A stretch of DNA of 64,000 bases from Pyricularia pennisetigena (lineage: Eukaryota; Ascomycota; Sordariomycetes; Magnaporthales; Pyriculariaceae). A program made the translations under genes and the position numbers. Positions 10,417 to 21,080 of this stretch are shown here, in pieces. How positions within the stretch are numbered: position 1 is the first letter of the stretch; each line of letters begins with the position of its first letter. The stretch lies in NCBI RefSeq assembly GCF_004337985.1, contig NC_043740.1, positions 3,347,030 to 3,411,029 on the forward strand. The letters are read 5' to 3'. The notes under the pieces were generated by a model that was given only the letters and a program-made list of their open reading frames with translations, was not told where the DNA came from and ran no database searches.

Positions 10417-11392
10417 TCACAACTTCGCCTCGAGCATCAGCTCCCCGCGCTGCCACATGGCGCCTCCGTCGATGGCGATGCAGGCCCCGTTGACGTGGGA
10501 TCCGGCGCGGCTGGCCAGGTAGACGACGACGCCGGCGATGTCCTCGGGGCGGCCCAGACGGCGCATGGGGTTGGCCTGTGCGATCTTGTCGGCGCCGCCG
10601 CTGGCCTCGAGCAGGCCGTTGGCCATCTTTGACGGGAAGAAGCCGGGCGCGATGCTGTTGACCGTGATGTGGCGCGGGCCCAGCTCCACGGCCAGGTTGT
10701 TGCCCAGGTGCAGCACGGCGGCCTTGGAGGCGCTGTAGCCGTACTGTTTTTTGTTGTTGTTGTTGTTGTTGTTGTTGTGTTAGTAGATTGATTTTATTGC
10801 TAGATAAGAAAAAGAAAAAAAAAAAAAAGAAAAAAAAAAAAAACCCCCCCAAGAAAAAACTCACAGTTCCATTCTTGCCAAGCGTCCCGATGCCCAACCC
10901 AGCAACGCTCGCCGTGATTATGACCCTGCTCGGGTCCTCGACGGTGGCGCGCTTCTGCAGCAGGGGCGCGAACAGCCTGACGGTGTTGAAGACGGCCCTG
11001 ACGTTGAGGTCCATGACCTTTGCGAAGGCGTCGTCGGGGTGGTCGTCAAAGGGGGCGCCCCAGCTGGCGCCGGCGTTGGCCAGGAGGATGTCGACGTGGT
11101 CCGTGTGGGCGCTCACGAGCTCCAGCAGCCTCTTGACGCCGGCCTCGGTGGCCGAGTCGGAAGGGACCGAGACGGCGCGGCCCGAGATGCCCGGCAGCGC
11201 GTTGAGCGCCGCGCAGGCCGAGTCGCACGCCGACGCCTTGCGCGACGTGATGAACACCTTGGAGCAGCCCGCCTGCAGCAGCCCCGACGCCGCCGAGAGG
11301 CCCAGCCCGCGCGACCCGCCCGTTACGACCGCCACTTTCCCCTCGAGGGAGAAGAGCGTCGGGAACGACTCGAGCTTGGCTGCTTCGGTCAT
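10417..11392 (-). CDS. Short-chain dehydrogenase/reductase (classical SDR), two exons
   Basis: Exon 1 is 11392-10865 (176 codons), the intron is 10864-10744 (121 bp, GTGAGT...CAG) and exon 2 is 10743-10417, giving 284 residues. The Rossmann cofactor motif TGGSRGLG is at residues 24-31, NAG at 106-108, and the catalytic YSASK (Tyr179, Lys183) opens exon 2. VNSIAPGFFPSKM and the C-terminal YLASRAGSHVNGACIAIDGG are typical of FabG-like NADP(H)-dependent SDRs, often named rhamnolipid-type 3-oxoacyl reductase in fungal annotations. The substrate cannot be read from sequence. A longer frame runs upstream to 11596 but encodes only a poly-Lys run from a T30 tract, so the ATG at 11392 is chosen. The intron is almost pure repeat: (TTG)9 plus A/G homopurine runs. 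Confidence 0.9.
10751..10777. repeat. (TTG)9 microsatellite inside the SDR intron
   Basis: Nine TTG units lie next to the minus-strand acceptor, where they read as CAA repeats before the CAG. The rest of the intron (10801-10852) holds long A-rich runs. Confidence 0.9.
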
Positions 11393-11516
11393 GGTTGCTG
11401 TGTACTTGCTGAACTTGGCGATTTGTGGCGGTGGGTGGGGGGGGCCGCGGTCGGGCAGGCAGGTAGGTAGGTAGGTAGTGCAGCGCGGTATGCAATGCGC
11501 ACAGCTGCGTGATGGG

Positions 11517-11552
<36 letters not shown>

Positions 11553-12041
11553 AGGCTCTGCAGGGGTTTGGTGCTGGGTGGACCAATTCGTAGCAATTAA
11601 CAACTGGGACTTGCAACAATACTGCATCTAAATACCTTCCTGTAGGTATACAATTAATTGTGTGGAATTGTGTGGTAGGTTAGATAGCGTGATTAGGTGT
11701 CGGGACTTATGTTTATTTCTGATATTCATAACCGATCCAAGCAATCAATATCAGCAAAACAAAACAAACCACTTGGATTTCCTGCGCCGACTATCCATTC
11801 TTTTCTATAACAAGCTCCTATCACCTTTCGCTAGAGGGAACAAAAAAATTCCATATTGTTGTACAGTCGTGAAAAAAAAGGGAACGAGAAAAAAAAAGAG
11901 GACGGAATCCTTGATGCTCATCACCAGCATTAAATGACGGCCACCGAGCCAACATGACATAAAAGTCAAGATAGCTGATCCCAGTGGCTAAACCAGTCCA
12001 ACGGCAGACCACCCACAAATCCAAAGCAGGACCCTAGTGAA
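11393..12041. promoter_or_regulatory. SDR upstream region and Tho1-like 3' flank
   Basis: This holds four overlapping AGGTA units at about 11459-11478 and a pure T30 tract at 11520-11549, both upstream of the minus-strand SDR start. The remainder (11650-12041) is probably the 3' UTR of the SAP-domain gene. No gene was seen. Confidence 0.5.
11520..11549. repeat. T30 homopolymer upstream of the SDR gene
   Basis: Pure T run about 130 bp upstream of the SDR start codon. On the coding strand it reads as A30. Confidence 0.95.
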
Positions 12042-13083
12042 TCATGTAGCAAACCTCGCGGCCCTCGCCTCAGCCTTGCGCTTCTGCTCCGGGTCGTTGA
12101 GGATACCGGAACCGCCGCCGCCGTTCCTCGCGCCGCCACCGCCGTTGGGGCGTCCCCTCCTCCTGTCGCGCCGGCCGCCGTCCCGGTTGTTGTTCCTCCG
12201 CCCGTCGCCGCCGCCGCCCTGCTGCTGGCGCTTGGCACCGTTACCCTTGCCCTCGCCGCCCTCCTGCTGCTGGTCTCCCTTGTCGCGCCCGCGCTTCAGC
12301 GGCCGGTCCGGCAACGCCGAGTCCAACCGGCTGGCGTCGAGCGCCTTTGTGGCGTCCTCGATGCCAAACTTCTTTGCGCGCTCAGCCTTCTTGCGTGCCT
12401 CCTCGTCCTCCGCCGGCGCCTCGATGCCAAACCTCTTTGCGCGCGCTGCCCGCTTGGCAGCCTCGGCGTCCACCGACGTCGAGGGGAGGTTTTGACTGAG
12501 GGCCGGCTTGGAGGGCTCTGTGGATTCTGCGGGCGCCTTGGCCTCGTCTCCTGCACTGGTGGCGGTGGTGGCAGCAGCAGCGGGCGCGGCAGCGGCAGCT
12601 TCCTCCTTTGTGGATTCTGCGGGCGCAGCTGCGGGCTTTTCCGCAGCGGGCGCCGGCTCTGATGGTTGCGCGGCGGGCTCGGCGGTCTTGGCCGGCTCCG
12701 CAGCCGCTGGTGCATCAGTAGGTTGTGGCTTGGCAGCGGCCGCGTTTGTGTCGTCGTCGTCGTCCCAGTTGATGACGTCCTCGGCTGGTTAAAGGGGGGA
12801 AATGCAAGAGTCAGCTCCCTGAGTCGGGTGGACGACGGATCGGGTCACGCATGATAAAAAGTCGGGAAACGATTGCAACGAATCATGACATTTAAGAGAG
12901 GAAGGGAGGCTCACTCTCGGCGGCGGGCTTGCTGTCTGTCGTCTTTGCGCCGGCAGGCTGCTTCTTCTCGTCGTCCTCCTTGAGGCGCGCAATCAGGTCT
13001 GGTTTGTTGCCGGACTGTGGGAGGCCACGTTCGCCGAGCACCTTTTTGAGCTCGGGAACCTTCATTGATGAGTACTCGGCCAT
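12042..13083 (-). CDS. SAP-domain mRNP/THO-associated protein (Tho1/CIP29-like), two exons
   Basis: Exon 1 is 13083-12915, the intron is 12914-12785 (130 bp, GTGAGC...CCAG) and exon 2 is 12784-12042, giving 303 residues. The N-terminus MAEYSSMKVPELKKVLGERG followed by KPDLIARLKEDD is a SAP DNA/RNA-binding helix pair (residues about 4-38). A long Ala/Pro/Glu linker follows. Two KRFGIE/KKFGIE units with flanking AKRAARA and ARKKAERA helices match the C-terminal Tho1/MOS11 repeat, then comes an RGG-rich RNA-binding tail. Family members assemble with the DEAD-box helicase Sub2/UAP56 in mRNA export; that role is inferred by homology. An upstream in-frame start near 13122 is possible but non-ATG, so 13083 is chosen. 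Confidence 0.88.
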
Positions 13084-13914
13084 GTTGGGCGGAAGTTTGG
13101 CCGATGGCTTTTGCGCGCGCAATTTGCGATTTTTGTTATTTCTTGTTGTCTATTGTCCGGCTCGAAGCGCTTGATGTCCAAGAAAAGCAGTTGATGATGA
13201 TTTCGACGCGCCTGACGAATCGACGCGTTGTTTAATTATTTTGTGTGGGAGGTTGTGGTGGACAGCAATAAAACTGTTAGCGCCCTGATTGGTAGTTATT
13301 CAGATTCCAGTCTTCACTGGAGTGTAAAATAAGATCAACGGGCTGTTCTGTTGCCAGGGCCACGCGTTTTTGTATTTGACTTTGCAGAAAAACGAGGCGG
13401 AAAAAAAAAAAAAGCAAACCAGAACCTGGCCGCAAACAAAGAAAAGGGATGGGGGAACTGACGGATGCGACATTTGCATTTGCATGCGCCCGCGCGACTT
13501 TGTGAACCAATCAAATGGCCAATCGCTGACGTGTGGGCACCAAAGCTGCAAGTGGAGCATGCCAGGTAGCTCTTTCCCTGTCTCGCTCCACATAGCAAGG
13601 GCCCACGCTTGCCTTGCAGTGGCAACCGACCAGCGTCTGTTCGCACCACCAAGCTAGGCTTCATAGGATGTTTGTCTATCTCTACTTGGCACCACCTTGG
13701 CGAGCGTAGTCTTCGTAGTCCATTGGAAGCTATAAAGGCAGTGAAAGGTTTGGAACCTACCATCACAAAAGCTTTATGATATTCCATGATGGGATATGCC
13801 TCTTTTATCTTGTCCGACCGACCGATCCTGCTCGACCTGTCTACGTGTCTGTAAAGTTCAAATACACTTGATGCCTCCATTACATACAAAGAGAAAAATA
13901 AACAAAATCAGAGG
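13084..13914. promoter_or_regulatory. Tho1-like promoter and hypothetical gene 3' flank; no gene
   Basis: This lies upstream of the minus-strand SAP gene. ORFs here (for example 13335-13889 on -) have no recognisable domain and include homopolymer-coded Phe runs. Confidence 0.4.
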
Positions 13915-14557
13915 TCAAAGCTTCAGATCGAACGTCCCCGTCCTCCGGTCCTCAGCAGCAATGCCTCTGCTGCCTTCACTTCACAAAGAACCGCATCCCT
14001 TGGATACTGAGCGTTCCCTCCGGACAAAAGAAAGTGACAAGACCCAGACCAAGCAAAGGCTCTCCGCTCCCCGTTCGTGGACGGAACTCACCCCTCCCTC
14101 ACCTCTCCGTAGGCCCAGTCAACTTGCCCGAGATGCCACTGATATCGAGCAGCCTAAAGACGAAATCCTTGGCGATATCCATGTATCCGTCGTCCACCTT
14201 GCCCACATCCTTCCCCTCCTCCTCGTCATCATCATCATCCTTCTTGTTTTTGTTCCGCCTGGATTTCCAAAAGCCCATCCTCTTCTTCTTTTTCTCGCCC
14301 TTGTTTCTCTTGTTTGCCTCGACCGCCTCTGGCGGCGGCGACCAAGGCGAATCAACGTAGCCGTCCGTGATCGTATGGTCGTGTCCCTGCAGCATGTCCT
14401 GTACAAACTCGTCCTCCAGCATGTCGTAGCCGTCCGTGATGTCTGTCTTGGCTTCGCCCTTGGTCTTTGCGTCCTCGTCCTTGGTTCCAAGTTGAAGATC
14501 GCCGTCTTTGCTTGATTGTTGCGAGGCCATGACGGTGGTCTTTGTCTTTTTGCGCAT
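13915..14557 (-). CDS. Small acidic/basic hypothetical protein, two predicted exons
   Basis: Exon 1 is 14557-14103. The frame otherwise stops at 14099 right after a good donor (AG|GTGAGG). I predict an intron at 14102-13970 (133 bp) with acceptor GGCAG, then exon 2 at 13969-13915, ending RGIAAEDRRTGTFDLKL. This restores the frame for 169 residues. The protein has twin ITDGY motifs, a KKKKRMGFWKSRRNKNKK basic block, a DDDDDEEEG acidic block, and DIAKDFVFRLLDISGIS, which may form a helix. No family recognised. An internal start at 14530 (MASQQSS) is possible. The intron lacks a clear branch site, so the last exon is less certain than the first. Confidence 0.5.
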
Positions 14558-15666
14558 CTTGATGATGGCCGGTGATGAGTTTTCCTTTTTTTTTTTTTTT
14601 TACAGATGATAAAAGCAGGTTGGCTTGGTGATATTTTGGTCTGCTGCCGGGTAACGATGGTCGCAGGTCCAAAAATGGCACCTGGTGTTATCGTTTTTAT
14701 AATGTGACCTGGACCTGATGAGAAGGGCTATGTTCAGGCAGAACCGTTCGTTGGCAAACCGCTCTGATCGCTTTCCTGTAGGCTGTGGTAAACTATTGAA
14801 TAGCTCACTGATGAATCCGAACCCAAAACTCACCCCCGCTACCTACTGCTTAAAAGCTTGACCGACTTGGGCGCCTGACTCTAAAGCCAGTGCTTCATCA
14901 GCTTGACTATTGTTAGATGGAGCATTATAGAACTCTAGCACCGTCCCGTCATGTACCGAAGATAGCAAAATCCTCCCTGTAAATATAAGCCTAAGAATAC
15001 CTTTGATATCCAGTCAGCTTTCTTGTTATCATCCATACAAGCTATCTGGCAAGTATATTCATGTTAATGTAATACAACGCCCTGTACGGCCGTGCCGTAA
15101 GCTGTCTGGCTGAGCTCTTGAACAAATCCAAGTCAGGATGACAGTATAAACCACTTTCAGAGCCGTCATTGTATCCTCTAGGCTGCACCAGAGATTCCCA
15201 CAGGAAATGCTTAACAAGGCACTATGAGCAATCAAAGTAGCCTGAACCAGTCAATTATTATTCATAGCAAAGAAAGCTGGCATATCGCATTTGAGGCTTA
15301 ACAAACTATAGTAATAGACAAAGATAGAATGGGGTTCCAAAAAAGGTCAAAGTATTTTCCTCCTAGTAAGATCTTAAACCACTCATGCCCCTGTTGGATG
15401 AAGTCTTTTTGGTGCTGTATATATCTCATACTTCCTCCAGAGCCAGAATTGCTGTAGTTATTTCAAACGAATGAAGACATTTTTGAAAGACATTAAGAGT
15501 CAACGACAAACAAAGAAAGCCGTAGCGTGCTCGGGTCTAGTGACAGTATTGTGATGGCTGTGACAAAGGAGACTCAAGACAAAGATTTCACGGTAGTGTT
15601 GTGTCAGTAATGCTCAGAGTGAAACGTAACTTCTGGAAATGTCAATGCGACTCCTCGCTAGTCTTC
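14558..15666. other. AT-rich intergenic region; no gene
   Basis: This holds a T16 run at 14586-14601 directly upstream of the hypothetical gene's start. About 14900-15600 is AT-rich with short, stop-filled frames and could be an eroded repeat, but no element was recognised. It also includes the 3' flank of the WSC gene. Confidence 0.4.
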
Positions 15667-18600
15667 TCACCACAGTATGGACCCGATACGTCCACGAGCA
15701 TGTCTCCTCTGTCGATTATTCAACGCATCTTCCTCATCAGCATTTTCCGGGTTGGAAAATTTGCTGTGCCCATATGTGACTATTACGGGAACTCCCGGAT
15801 TGGTTCCGGCTAATGGCGGGCCTCCCGAGCCCGGCGTACCTGAGCCTGGTGTGCCTGAGCCCGGTGTGCCTCCCATAGAGGGATTCCCGGTCCAAGGGGC
15901 CGGCTCTCCAGTTGCCACAGGCCCTGACGCCGCAGGCATACATCCAGGCCCAGAACCGACGCAAGAAGGCATGACAGGGCCAGGCATCCCGCCAATCAGA
16001 GGATTTGGCGTCTGGTGGGCGACGACAGAGATAAAAGAACTCATCTCGCCAACCACGCTTGAGATGCCGCTGTTGACCATGTGTTTGGCACCTTCCATGG
16101 CTGTCGATGCGCGAGACAGCACGGCAGACTCGACCGAGCTGGCCCTGAGCATGGCGTCCGATACAATCGCACCCACAGAAGACAGCAAGCCTGCATGATC
16201 AACGGAGGGCACTGCGGATCCTGTGCATGATGTTGTTGGGGTAGCGGTAGTACAGCTGCTGCTCAGTATCGGAGGCAGCACGTTGCCAGCCGGAGGTGGC
16301 CACATGTAGACGGGCATGGTCACGGGAACCACAGTCTGGCGAATGCCACCAATATGGAGCGTCGTCTCAGGCGTACCAGGGGGCGGCTCGGTCAATGTGA
16401 ATGCAGGCTGTTTGACTTCGACTCTGCCATCAGGGCTGTAGATGGCGAGGGCCCACGGACCTCCGCAGCTGGCGGTACTGTCACCCGAGCACGGAGAGCT
16501 GCATCTTGAATCGTCAATGAGGTAAGAATTGTAGATGTAGTTACCACAGTAGCACTCAGTTCCATCCTCAGTGCCTGCGAGCTTGTATCCGGCTTTTTGG
16601 CACATGTCGAAGCATTGCCCATTGTCGATCGGGGTTCCGTCTAACTGCCCTAGAAATTTCTAATCTCCCAGGGCACGCTCAGTGCTGTCTGAATAGCAGC
16701 CCGCATACCTTCCCTGGGGTAGAGCCAAGACAGGCCGTGGAAGCCTCGGTGTTAATGGCAGAAGAGGAGCTGGAGGTGGAGCTGGACAGACAGCAGCTTG
16801 AAGCCCACTGGGTAGGGTGGCAGGATCTGGAACACAGAAGAATCCCGTGATACAGTCGTCGCATGCCCAGCCATAGCCACATGGCGTATCTCTTCGCGGT
16901 AATACGCCATTCGGACAGAACCAGCCGCTGGAGCACCTGTCACAAGTATAGCCTCGGCCAGGGCAAGGTCCAGGTAGCAGGTCTGATGGGTTGGGTCGAG
17001 GAGAAGACGATGGCACCGGAGCAGGTACCAAGATGGAGGGCAGTGAACTTGACGAGAGCAGCAGCCATGTCGATACCGCTGGTTGAGCTGAAGGCAGTGG
17101 TTGAACTGAAGACACCAAAGAAGCTGAGCTGGGGCTTGGCTGAGCTGCCGGGACGGTCGACAGAACCGAGCTGGCAAGAGAGGCTGACAAGGACTGTTTT
17201 GCGCTATCAAGAGCGCTCTGCAGGGCACTAAAAAGTGGTGCCGTAGGCGACTGAGAGGATGGCTGAGGCCCGATGGTGGTGACACTCAGCCGCAGACTGG
17301 AGGCTGATAATAAGATTGACGGAGGCTGCGAGACAGGCGGTGCAGGTAGTGCTGGTGATGCAAAAACAGTCCCCAGGGGTCGAGCGGTGGAAATTGAAGC
17401 CGCTGCCTGTAAAGAGTTGATACTTGGTAGAATCGGAAGAATCGTAGAACCGGCAGAGTTTGTGACAGTTGCCAACATGTTTCCGGTTCCCGTCTGAGTT
17501 GTAACCACGATAGACAGTGAGCTCTGATCCGGCAGGATAGTCGCGAAACTGGCAGCCAACTCGGTGCAAGGTTTTCTCAGAATCACAGAGACAGCGTCCA
17601 CACCCTGAACATCACATAAAAGCTCATTGACACCCTTGGCAACTTCGTTCACAGCACCGGCGGCCCCTTGCACGATATTTGACAGATCGACTGGTAGGGG
17701 GACCAAGTTGTCGACAGTGTCCAACACTGGAGTTGTGACGTTGACAACCTGGGCCGTGAAGTCTGCAAGAGTATCCACGACTTTGCCCAGCACATCGCCA
17801 ATCGGTGGATGCTGCAAGACTGCGCTGACGCCATCTGCCAAGGGAACAATAGCGCTTGTAGTCTCATTGAGTACCGGGACTAGTGTGTTGGCGACTTCAT
17901 TGACGGTATCCATGACTTTCCCGGCAACTGCAGCGACGACATCGCCGATAGGTACGTTGTCAGAGACAGCGCTTTCGGCTGCTTTCATGATGTCGCTTAC
18001 ATCCGGGAGGGCGATAGGTCCAAGGCCAGGAGCTGCTGGTCCGGCACCATTGACGACACCCTGCAGAACACCTGTTTTACCGATCACATCAGTCACCAGC
18101 CCACCGAGGCCGCCCAAGATGTTGAGGGCATCTGCTCCTGGTACGGCTGGGGCAGCGGGCTCCGGGACTGCAGGTGCAGGGGCCAATGCTGGAACAGGCA
18201 GCGGGGCTTCTGGTAGAGGAACCGGAGCGTTCCCGCCACCCAGCAGTCCTCCGATGATACCACCTAGGATGCCACCACCGCCTTGTTCTGCTGGAGCCTG
18301 AGCTGGCGGTGCAGGTGCAGGTGCAGGTGCCGGTGGTAGTGGGGCTTGCTGGATGGGGAGTGGTGTTGCCGGAACTTGTGGGACAGCAGGTGGTGCGTTC
18401 ACAGGCGCCGGCAACACCGGAGGCAGAGCAGACGGTAAAACAGGCACTGCTGGAACTGCAGGAACTGCCGGGGTCGACGGGGCTGTACCGCCGAGCAGAG
18501 GGTTCAAAACACCGCCGAGGAGTCCAGGAAGTTGATTGTCATCTCTCTTAGCGTCAAGCTTGAGTTCCGGCTCCGATCGTAGCTCAAGGAAGGGCATCTG

Positions 18601-18756
18601 AGAGATGCCGTTGGAGTTGGGATCCTGCTTGATGGCATTGCTGCCAAGGCTGAGGGTCTGGAGAGCTACTGTCGAGAGAAGTGCTAGCACGCATAACCCA
18701 ACCAGGGCAATCTGCCGTACCATGGTCATGGTTGTGATTGTGCCCAGGAAATGCAT
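15667..18756 (-). pseudogene. Secreted Pro/Ala/Ser-rich WSC-domain protein interrupted by an in-frame TAG
   Basis: One frame runs from ATG 18756 to the stop at 15667, broken only by a TAG at 16662-16660. The first part is 698 residues: a hydrophobic leader (IALVGLCVLALLSTVAL), a Pro/Ala-rich linker, an amphipathic Val/Asp region with IGDV repeats, a Ser-rich segment, and two Cys repeats (GYTCDRCSSGWFC and GWACDDCITGFFC). It then enters a WSC domain at GRYAGCYSDSTERALGD. After the TAG the frame continues KFLGQLDGTPIDNGQCFDMC, then GTECYCGN and SCGGPWALAIYS, completing the WSC fold, plus about 230 further residues. WSC domains bind carbohydrate at the fungal surface. Either the gene is disrupted, the TAG is read through, or there is a base error. 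As written, the product ends mid-domain. Confidence 0.75.
16660..16662 (-). other. In-frame amber codon inside the WSC domain
   Basis: The minus strand reads GGA GAT TAG AAA TTT: Gly-Asp-stop-Lys-Phe. WSC sequence continues on both sides in the same frame with normal spacing between the GCYSDS and CFDMC motifs. No short GT-AG intron removes the codon without destroying the domain. Confidence 0.85.
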
Positions 18757-20089
18757 GGTGGGCTATCCTAGGTAGGCCTGTCCGGCTTTTGACGCCGGCT
18801 TGTGGAAGTGGGAAATCTTTCTGTTCTTAAGGGCCAGAAGAAAAATCAATTTTAATCTCTGGTTGTCTGATCTGAAGAGAGCTCCAAAAAAAAAAAAGAT
18901 CAAAGCCAAAAAAGAGCTTAAAAATCAAAGAAAGGCCAGCGATATGCCGACAAAATGAGCTTGATGATGAGTGGGTTTGGTGATGGAACTGGGAGAATGA
19001 AAAAGAGACAGAGACAACTGAAGCCAAGGTTGGGGAGGATAAGTACTGCAAGCAAGTCCCACTCCTCCTCGTCCATAGGTAGCCCTTGCCCGGCACTTTT
19101 TAGCATACAGCCATTGTTCCTTGAAGGAAGTCTTGGTACTCGGCCCTACCTAGGTACGTAGGGAGGTAGGTACCTGCCGGGCCATCAGAGCACTTGCAAG
19201 GTCCTTTCATATTAAATGATTTAGGCAAGAGACAGGCAGGTAGGCGCGTACCTACCTATCTTGGGCAGGCCTTCCTGGTTTAGAGGAAGAGACGACAGTA
19301 TTAAGAAGTTGGCAAGGTACATAGCCGGAGAATCGACACACGGACGAGACAATTCAAAGTAGAACTTGGTGGCTGCTAAGGGTAATTACTGCCACTTGGA
19401 CCAGTACAAACCTTGGTCAGGTGCTGAGGCTATAATGCAAAAGAATACCGAGGGATTTGAGTGAAAGGAGAAGGACTCGAGTCCTGTTGGCTATAGCGCT
19501 ACAACTTATGTAGCGATGATTGATGAAAAGGGGTTGAAAAGAAGATGTGAATTTGCTTAATTGACTTCATTAATCAAAGCCTCATAGGCATTTAGATACC
19601 CAAGGAAGGTAGGGATGGAGATAAGGGCGGAGCAAACACTTCATATGCCACTCCGCCACACACACCGACCTAGTAAACGTGAGCGCCTAATTGCTACCAG
19701 CTGAGATGTTTCCGTAAGCGATTCTACGCAAAACGGTGTGTTGACCTCCTTCTAACCCTTAAAAGAATCTAAAACTGGCCCGTATATGCCTTAGAACGAC
19801 CCGAGTCTTCCATGTCTTGTTCGCATGTCATGGCGCTTGCCAGCACAGTGCCCGGGACAATACCCCTTTTTTTGCATAATCACATCGACACTAGTTGTTT
19901 TCACTCGCGAGCCGTATGGCAATCCATCGTTGGTTGAAGTCTCATTTCGTTCTCAATCAGGTCATAACAAGTTGCTTTTTGAATGACCCCGAAAATTGAT
20001 GCCCCGTCCGTAAACCCATGCAAATGAAGAAAGCCAGATCAAAGACGCCCCGACGACCGTCAGAAAATTTAAACCATCGTCCCAAACAT
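18757..20089. promoter_or_regulatory. WSC-gene upstream region with AGGTA/TACCT cluster
   Basis: Eight AGGTA or TACCT pentamers fall within 19147-19257, many overlapping as mirror pairs, about 400-500 bp upstream of the WSC start codon. The distal part (19700-20089) is the 3' flank of RPS2. No ORF has domain character. Confidence 0.5.
19147..19257. repeat. Clustered AGGTA/TACCT motifs
   Basis: TACCT occurs at 19147, 19171, 19249 and 19253, and AGGTA at 19152, 19164, 19168 and 19238. About 0.2 would be expected by chance in 110 bp of random sequence. Confidence 0.8.
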
Positions 20090-21080
20090 CTAGTAACGCT
20101 TGCCGTCCCTGAGGGTATCGGCAAACTCCTCCAGCGGGCTCCTGATGAGCTTGGTCTCTTTCCACAGGTTGGGGGTGAGGAAGCCGTATGTGTTGGAAAC
20201 GGCCGAGAAAGTGGCCTTCAGGGTGTTCTCGAGGGTCTTGGTCGAGCCGGACGACGATGTGTAGGCATCCTCGATACCAGCAAGCTGGAGGAGACGCTTG
20301 ACAGCGGGCGAGGCAACCAGGGCGGTACCACGGGGAGCAGGGATAAGCTGTTAGGTGGGGTCATGTCAGAACAGGTTCTTTGGCAAGTTTCTAAGATATT
20401 TTCTAGACTTGAATTTGCTACTACTTACGCGGACGGTGACGGAACCGCACTTGCCGCTCTCCTTAACGGGGAGCGAGTGAGGAGTACCAAGGTTGGTACC
20501 CCAGTAACCACGACGGACGGGGATGACGCTGAGCTTGGCAATAATGATGGCGGCACGGATGGCAGTGGCAACCTCCTTGGAGGTCTTGATACCCAGACCG
20601 ACGTGGCCCTCGGAGTCACCAATGATGACGATGGCCTTGAAACGGGTACGCTGACCGGCACGGGTCTGCTTCTGGACGGGCTTGATCTGCAGTAGGGGGA
20701 AAAGATCCTGATCAGTCTTTTGTTCCATGGAAACCTTTCTGGCGATGTCCCAGACGCCAGCCTGAAAAATTTCAGCTGCACCGCCGTATCAAACGCACCT
20801 TCATGACCTCATCCTTGAGCTTGGGCAGGAAGAAGTCGACGATCTGGTACTCCTTGATGGGGAGCGAGTGCAGGTAGATCTCCTCCATGCTCTTGATCTT
20901 GCCGGCCTTCACGAGACGGCCGAGCTTGGTGACGGGCTGCCACTCCTTCTCGTCGGACTTGCCGCCACGACGGCCACGGCCACGTCCACGTCCACGGCCA
21001 CGGTCACCACGGCCGCGGTCGCCGCCACGGTCTCCTCCACGCGATGCGAAGCCGCCGCCACGGGGTGCTGCGTCGGCCAT
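20090..21080 (-). CDS. RPS2: 40S ribosomal protein S2 (uS5), three exons
   Basis: Exons are 21080-20799 (94 codons), 20686-20429 (86 codons) and 20347-20090 (85 codons plus TAG), with introns of 112 and 81 bp (GTGCGT...CAG and GTAAGT...CAG), all phase 0. The product is 265 residues, normal for eukaryotic uS5. The N-terminus is an RGG-type tail ([20 protein letters not shown]). [17 protein letters not shown] and [16 protein letters not shown] are family-diagnostic. Exon 2 carries [16 protein letters not shown] and [11 protein letters not shown]; exon 3 carries [14 protein letters not shown] and [13 protein letters not shown]. It sits in the 40S body near the mRNA entry site and supports decoding fidelity. 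It is divergent from the GH43 gene. Confidence 0.97.

Noticed and set aside
11393..11596. N-terminal extension of the SDR reading frame
   Set aside because: It codes a poly-Lys run from the T30 tract and lacks similarity; the ATG at 11392 begins directly before a normal SDR.
12296..12715. Arg/Pro-rich ORF on the minus strand
   Set aside because: It is a shadow frame of the Tho1-like coding region.
13335..13889. 184-residue minus ORF
   Set aside because: No domain, a Phe run from a homopolymer, and it begins close to the preceding gene's predicted stop.
16680..16720. A short intron (GTATGC...TAG) that would remove the TAG in the WSC gene
   Set aside because: It would delete the GCYSDS core of the WSC domain and shifts the frame after the splice.
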